A stretch of DNA of 48,378 nucleotides from an uncultured Eubacteriales bacterium. GTDB taxonomy: Bacteria > Bacillota > Clostridia > Oscillospirales > CAG-272. The position numbers and the translations under genes are program-made. Under the pieces are notes generated by a model. It did not search any database, had not been told where the DNA came from, and saw only the letters and a program-made list of their open reading frames with translations. Every line of letters begins with the position of its first letter. Positions within the stretch are counted from its first letter, which is position 1. Location: contig CAKRSS010000009.1 in NCBI GenBank assembly GCA_934401725.1, positions 1 through 48,378 of the forward strand. Direction: 5' to 3'. Of the stretch, positions 44,371 to 48,378 are shown piece by piece.

Positions 44371-46116
44371 ATGGAAACCAAAATGCTCAACATAAAGATT
44401 AACGGCAGCGATTATTCGGTCCCCTATGGAACTACCGTGCTCGAAGCCGCCAGAATGGCTAATATTGAAATACCCACCCTTTGCTATCTCAAGGACATCA
44501 ACGAGATCGGCGCTTGCCGTCTCTGCCTTGTGGAGATCAAGGGCGCGCGTGGCCCCGTGACCGCCTGCGTCTACCCCATTGAGCGCGACGGCACCGAGAT
44601 ATTCACCAACACTCCCAAGGTTCGTCAGATGAGAAAGATGAACCTCGAGTTGCTGCTCTCCAACCACAACAAGCACTGCCTCTCCTGCATCCGCAGCACC
44701 AGCTGTGAGCTTCAGAAGCTGTGCCTTGACTACGGCGTTGAGGACAGCCGCTTCGCAGGCGAGATGACTGAGTCCGTCAAGGACGAGTCCTCGATATCCA
44801 TCGTTCGCGACAACAGCAAGTGCGTGCTGTGCCGCCGCTGCTCCGCTACCTGCGCAAAAGTGCAGGGAATCGGCGTCATCGGTGCTAACAACCGTGGATT
44901 TGACACGGCTATCGGCTGCGCATTCAACGCTCCTCTCGCCAGCACCTCCTGCGTCAACTGCGGACAGTGCATCGAAGCCTGCCCCACCGGCGCGCTCCAC
45001 GAGGTCGACGAGACCGATAAGGTCTTTGAGGCGCTTGCCGACGAGACCAAGCATGTCGTAGTGCAGACCGCGCCTTCTGTCAGAGCCGGTATCGCCGAGG
45101 AGTTCGGCGCTCCCATCGGAACCGACGGCGAGGGCAAGATGGTCGCTGCGCTACGCCGCCTCGGCTTTGCCAATGTGTTTGACACCGACTTCGGCGCCGA
45201 CCTCACGATCATGGAGGAGGCCAACGAGTTCCTGTCCCGCTTCAAGAACGGCGGAACGCTTCCCATGATTACCTCCTGCTCGCCCGGATGGGTCAAGTTC
45301 TGCGAGCACTACTATCCCGAGTTCACTGAGAACCTGTCCACCTGCAAGTCGCCTCAGCAGATGCTGGGTGCGGTCATCAAGACCTACTATGCACAGAAGA
45401 TGGGCTGGGATCCCAAGGATATAGTCAGCGTGTCGGTTATGCCTTGCACCGCTAAGAAGTTTGAGGTTAAGCGTGACGACCAGGCCGCCGCAGGCGTCGC
45501 CGACGTCGATATCGCGCTCACCACGCGCGAGCTTGCCCGTATGATCCGCCGCGCAGGCATTGACTTCAACAGCCTGCCCGAGGAGAAGTTTGACGCACCG
45601 CTCGGTATTTCCACCGGCGCCGGCGTTATCTTTGGTGCTACCGGCGGCGTTATGGAGGCTGCTCTGCGTACCGCTGTGTTTGCTCTGACCGGCAAGAATC
45701 CCGAGAAGCTCGACTTCGTCGATGTCCGCGGAACCGACGGTTGGAAGGAAGCTTCCTACACGGTCGCCGGAGTTACGCTCAACATCGCCGTTGCGTCCGG
45801 CCTAAAGAACGCGGCAAATCTGCTTGACGCTGTCAAGAGCGGAGAGAAGAACTACCAGTTCATCGAGATCATGTGCTGCCCCGGCGGCTGTGTCAACGGT
45901 GGTGGTCAGCCCATCGTCGACGGAGCGACCCGCATGAAGGTCGACGTCCAGGCTAAGCGCGCGGCAGTGCTCTACAACCTCGATAAGGATATGCCCCTGC
46001 GCCTGTCCCACGAGAATCCCGCTGTCAGAGAGCTTTACGCCGACTTTCTCGGCGAGCCCAACAGCCATAAGGCTCACGAGCTGCTCCACACCACATATGT
46101 GAAGCGCGGGCTGTAA
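44371..46116 (+). CDS. hydA: [FeFe] hydrogenase catalytic subunit
   Basis: 581 residues from ATG 44371; AAAGGGGAAG is the ribosome site and the in-frame start inside hydB is rejected. Order: [2Fe-2S] domain (CYLKDINEIGACRLC), His-ligated cluster (HNKHCLSC), two [4Fe-4S] motifs (CVLCRRCSATC and CVNCGQCIEACP), then the H-cluster domain. L1 is TSCSPGW (301-307), L2 is MPCTAKKFE (from 357), L3 is EIMCCPGGCVNGGG (from 499) with C503 and C507. The second residue of the usual Cys pair in L1 is Ser 304. The C-terminal YVKRGL is the small-subunit-like tail. This is the HndD-type subunit of an NAD(P)- and ferredoxin-linked hydrogenase. Confidence 0.96.
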   Translation: METKMLNIKINGSDYSVPYGTTVLEAARMANIEIPTLCYLKDINEIGACRLCLVEIKGARGPVTACVYPIERDGTEIFTNTPKVRQMRKMNLELLLSNHNKHCLSCIRSTSCELQKLCLDYGVEDSRFAGEMTESVKDESSISIVRDNSKCVLCRRCSATCAKVQGIGVIGANNRGFDTAIGCAFNAPLASTSCVNCGQCIEACPTGALHEVDETDKVFEALADETKHVVVQTAPSVRAGIAEEFGAPIGTDGEGKMVAALRRLGFANVFDTDFGADLTIMEEANEFLSRFKNGGTLPMITSCSPGWVKFCEHYYPEFTENLSTCKSPQQMLGAVIKTYYAQKMGWDPKDIVSVSVMPCTAKKFEVKRDDQAAAGVADVDIALTTRELARMIRRAGIDFNSLPEEKFDAPLGISTGAGVIFGATGGVMEAALRTAVFALTGKNPEKLDFVDVRGTDGWKEASYTVAGVTLNIAVASGLKNAANLLDAVKSGEKNYQFIEIMCCPGGCVNGGGQPIVDGATRMKVDVQAKRAAVLYNLDKDMPLRLSHENPAVRELYADFLGEPNSHKAHELLHTTYVKRGL

Positions 46117-46128
46117 GATAAATAAACG

Positions 46129-46166
46129 ACTCCCCAAAGGCGGATGCCTTTGGGGAGTTGCTGTTT
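46129..46166 (+). terminator. terminator of the hyd operon
   Basis: ACTCCCCAAAGG (46129-46140) pairs with CCTTTGGGGAGT (46147-46158) around a 6-base loop, with a T-rich tract after it. Confidence 0.9.
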
Positions 46167-46300
46167 TTGAGGAGGTGAACGGGATTCTGAACCCAACCTC
46201 GGCTTACGTGCAGCAGGGGACGATTGCACGGCGGGTATTGCAGCCGAGGTTATGCGTTTTGCCGGGCAAAACGTAGCGGGGTCTCACAGTAAGCTCTGCG

Positions 46301-46340
46301 CATGAAAAAGTCAGGGCTCTTGAGCCCTGACTTTTTCATG
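46301..46340. terminator. perfect 40-base palindrome, probable bidirectional terminator
   Basis: Arms of 19 bases (46301-46319 and 46322-46340) around TT. AAAAAG on one side and CTTTTT on the other give T-runs on both strands. No gene ends near it, so what it terminates is unclear. Confidence 0.6.
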
Positions 46341-46383
46341 GTGGACACATTGGTAAGATGTCCGAACAATTAACGTAATTATT

Positions 46384-46423
46384 ATCCCGACTATCGGTAT
46401 CGTCCGAATCGTCGGGATTTTTG
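46384..46423 (+). terminator. terminator-like hairpin with long loop
   Basis: ATCCCGAC (46384-46391) pairs with GTCGGGAT (46411-46418), 19-base loop, followed by TTTTT. Confidence 0.45.
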
Positions 46424-46508
46424 CGTTCCGTAAAATTAAAATATATCTCTATTTTATCGTCATACGCATACGCAACCGCAGGTTGCAAAAATGGCAACGC
46501 AAAGTTGG

Positions 46509-46537
46509 TTGCAAAACGTTTTGATTTGTTTTATAAT
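46509..46537 (+). promoter_or_regulatory. promoter with central palindrome for the HTH-ARH gene
   Basis: TTGCAA (46509-46514), 17-base spacer, TATAAT (46532-46537). A perfect 12-base palindrome CAAAACGTTTTG (46512-46523) lies across the -35 box and spacer; upstream, GGTTGCAAAA occurs twice and GCAACC-GCA-GGTTGC forms another inverted repeat. A repressor site is likely, perhaps for the gene's own HTH domain. Confidence 0.65.
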
Positions 46538-46565
46538 TGTTTTGAAGAAAAAAGGAGTTACAATA

Positions 46566-48152
46566 ATGAGTATTTCCGAAAAAATTTATGCTTTAAGAAC
46601 TAAAAGCGGCGTTACTCAAGAAGTGTTTGCAGAAAAACTTGCAGTTTCGCGACAATCCGTACAAAAATGGGAGTCGGGCGTAAGTTTGCCGACTATCGAT
46701 AAACTTATTACCATGGCGACGATTTTCAACGTTTCCATGGATTATCTTTGCGACAGGGCAGACTCCGCAGTTTCCGACGGCAGGACCGATAAAGAATACG
46801 TTCCCGATTACGGAAAAATGCATTCGTGGGAGTCTTATGCGAAAAGTCTTGAAATCGAATACAGGCAACTCGTCGACGAGGGTAAAAACGTCGATAATTT
46901 AAAGGACGTATTTTCAGCGGTCGAAAAAATGCCGTCGAGCAAACGCAAAGACGAAATTGCCGACTTGCTTTTTAAAATAGTCGATTCTTTGCCGATAAAA
47001 GGCGATTACGGCTACGTCGAACCTAACGATTACAGCGCGATAAAAACGTTAAGCGACGGCTGCTTACCCAATGAAATTTCGGCTGAATCCGACGGCGAAA
47101 TTTTGCTTGACAAAGTAAAGGGCGGTTGGTACGGCAGAATTTGCGGATGTTATCTCGGCAAGCCCGTAGAGTGCATTAAAATGCCGGATTTGAAAAAGGT
47201 TTTAACCCGTACGGGCAATTATCCTTTACATAGATATATTGATCTTGAAGATATAGAAAAAATAGATTTAAGCGACGTGAGTTTTCCCATAAAACCGCGT
47301 TCTTATCCCAAAAATTTTAATAAAATGCCGTCTGACGACGACACTAACTATATGCTTATCGCTTACGAAGTTTTGAAGCGTTACGGCAGAGATTTCACTT
47401 CGTCGGACGTTGCCGAAGTATGGCTTTCCACGCAGACGAAGTATGCGTATTGTACAGCCGAAAGGGTTGCTTATATCAACCTTATCAACGGTTACGTTCC
47501 GCCGGAAAGCGGCGAATACAAAAACGCCTATCGCGAATGGATAGGCGCGCAGATTCGTTCCGATTTTTACGGATATATCAACCCCGGCGACCCCGAAACC
47601 GCGGCGGAGATGGCTTATCGCGACGCACGCGTTTCACACGTTAAAAACGGGGTTTACGGCTCTATGTGGGTTGCCGCGATGATAGCCGAGGCTTACGTTA
47701 CCGATGACGTTAAGCGCATAATTCTTACGGGGCTTTCGCAAATTCCTTCAACTTCGAGATTGCATAAGGCAATTTCGGACGTAATCGAAAACTATGAAAA
47801 AGGCGTTTCGGCGGAGAGTTGCATAGCCGATATCAGAACACGCTGGAACGAAGAGTTCAGCTACGACTGGTGTCATACGATTTCTAATGCCGAAATAGTT
47901 ACCGCAGCGCTTTTATACGGCAACAAAGATTACGGCAAATCAATCTGTATGGCTGTCGGCGCGTGCTTCGATACGGATTGCAACGGCGCAACCGTAGGTT
48001 CCGTATTAGGTACGGCTATCGGTTATAACGCCATACCGTCATATTGGAAAGACAGAGTAAACGACACTCTTGAAAGTACGCTTGCCGGTTATGGCAGCGT
48101 ATCGATCGGCGATATGGCAGAAAAGACGCTTGGTTTTATCAAAAAGAATTAA
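46566..48152 (+). CDS. XRE helix-turn-helix / ADP-ribosylglycohydrolase fusion protein
   Basis: 528 residues from ATG 46566, 8 bases after AAAGGAG; an upstream in-frame start lies before the transcription start. Residues 1-65 are an XRE DNA-binding domain (MSISEKIYALRTKSGVTQE, SRQSVQKWESGVSLPT, VSMDYLC). A linker to about 165 is predicted helical. The rest is ADP-ribosylglycohydrolase-like: DKVKGGWYGRICGCYLGKPVE, the acidic triplet in SDDDTNYM, and DTDCNGATVGSVLGTAIG with the second Asp pair that binds Mg2+. The metal-site acidic residues are present, so activity is plausible. A low-GC sequence with AAA/GAA/TTT-rich codons unlike its neighbours, suggesting transfer. Confidence 0.85.
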   Translation: MSISEKIYALRTKSGVTQEVFAEKLAVSRQSVQKWESGVSLPTIDKLITMATIFNVSMDYLCDRADSAVSDGRTDKEYVPDYGKMHSWESYAKSLEIEYRQLVDEGKNVDNLKDVFSAVEKMPSSKRKDEIADLLFKIVDSLPIKGDYGYVEPNDYSAIKTLSDGCLPNEISAESDGEILLDKVKGGWYGRICGCYLGKPVECIKMPDLKKVLTRTGNYPLHRYIDLEDIEKIDLSDVSFPIKPRSYPKNFNKMPSDDDTNYMLIAYEVLKRYGRDFTSSDVAEVWLSTQTKYAYCTAERVAYINLINGYVPPESGEYKNAYREWIGAQIRSDFYGYINPGDPETAAEMAYRDARVSHVKNGVYGSMWVAAMIAEAYVTDDVKRIILTGLSQIPSTSRLHKAISDVIENYEKGVSAESCIADIRTRWNEEFSYDWCHTISNAEIVTAALLYGNKDYGKSICMAVGACFDTDCNGATVGSVLGTAIGYNAIPSYWKDRVNDTLESTLAGYGSVSIGDMAEKTLGFIKKN

Positions 48153-48175
48153 CCGAAATTGGTGCATTCATAATT

Positions 48176-48200
48176 AAATCGGATACTTTTTATCCGATTT
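48176..48200. terminator. hairpin after the fusion gene
   Basis: AAATCGGATA (48176-48185) pairs with TATCCGATTT (48191-48200), loop CTTTT. Weak T-run on either side; possible terminator. Confidence 0.55.
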
Positions 48201-48324
48201 ACTTCTTACGTGATAAGGTATAATATTTTTCGCAAAATCAAAAAAGAGCAAAAAGATAGACATGCTCACAAAACTCTGGTAGAATGAAGTCACTACACAA
48301 ACATTCGAAAGGAGTTAAGAGAAC

Positions 48325-48378
48325 ATGTCCAAGCCTATTATACAACTAAACGAAGAAACCGTCAAGAGCGAATTGAAA
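48325..48378 (+). mobile_element. start of an IS256-type transposase gene (cut by window)
   Basis: From ATG 48325, with AAAGGAG 10 bases upstream, the 18 codons present encode MSKPIIQLNEETVKSELK. This matches my memory of the conserved N-terminus of IS256-family (mutator) transposases, whose next residues are ELVR. The rest and the terminal repeats lie outside. The left end of the element must be between 48153 and 48324; I could not fix its inverted repeat. Confidence 0.72.

Larger units (their letters stand above)
46117..46565. other. 449-base structured non-coding region at the composition change
   Basis: Contains the hyd terminator, an inverted repeat AACCTCGGCT/AGCCGAGGTT (46195-46204 and 46242-46251), a stem CGTTTTGC/GCAAAACG (46255-46273), a 40-base palindrome at 46301-46340, a terminator-like hairpin at 46384-46423 and the promoter of the next gene. 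The sequence turns AT-rich near 46340-46430. No gene seen. Confidence 0.7.

Noticed and set aside
46170..46200. GATTCTGAACCC resembling a tRNA T-arm
   Set aside because: No acceptor, D or anticodon stem can be drawn around it.

Overview
The window looks like a piece of chromosome from an anaerobic, low-oxygen-adapted Clostridia-type Firmicute (Oscillospirales or Christensenellales would fit; the lineage is my inference). The grounds are strong AGGAGG ribosome binding sites, near-consensus SigA promoters (several are TTGACA-17-TATAAT or one base off), the pair rplM-rpsI, a GlgC/GlgD-type glycogen cluster and a multimeric [FeFe] hydrogenase operon of clostridial type. Base composition is visibly GC-rich up to about 46.3 kb and then drops sharply.

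Layout. (1) 1-3.1 kb, minus strand: a three-gene ABC exporter of GldA/GldF/GldG type, the last gene cut by the window edge. (2) 3.45-13.84 kb, plus strand: a tight glycogen operon glgB-glgC-glgD-glgA-glgP, a cytoplasmic GH13 glucanase and a 113-residue protein of unknown function, closed by a terminator. ADP-glucose made by GlgC (with GlgD) feeds GlgA, GlgB branches, and GlgP plus the GH13 enzyme degrade. (3) 14-24.1 kb, accessory and surface functions: a GH127-like enzyme carrying an in-frame 36-bp minisatellite, a small membrane protein, a sirtuin, a solute-binding lipoprotein divergent from an FAD oxidoreductase, a GHL10-like lipoprotein, and a secreted repeat protein with a cysteine-containing C-terminal anchor. 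(4) 24.2-33 kb, mostly core: rsmA, secA, two unknown membrane proteins, a 50-residue Asn/Gln microprotein with its own leader hairpin and terminator, and a PcrA/UvrD helicase. (5) 33-34.2 kb: a gene-free block of nested inverted and direct repeats whose hairpins differ by compensatory changes. (6) 34.2-37.4 kb: an S1-domain protein, rplM-rpsI, and a MarR-GNAT pair with a repeated operator around the promoter. (7) 37.5-46.1 kb: a redox operon. A structured leader precedes a presumed sensory module (DRTGG protein, ATP-binding protein, a hydrogenase-like protein with a degenerate L1 motif, a second DRTGG protein, a PHP protein), followed from its own promoter by HydC, an ATP-binding protein, a 2Fe-2S protein, HydB and HydA. 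(8) 46.1-48.4 kb: a structured non-coding stretch, then a low-GC, probably acquired gene fusing an XRE helix-turn-helix to an ADP-ribosylglycohydrolase domain, and the first 18 codons of an IS256-type transposase.

The best candidates for undescribed biology are the DRTGG/sensory-hydrogenase module, the HTH-ADP-ribosylglycohydrolase fusion with a palindrome in its promoter, the Asn/Gln microprotein, the covarying structured repeat, and the cysteine C-terminal anchor. No tRNA, rRNA or CRISPR array was seen.
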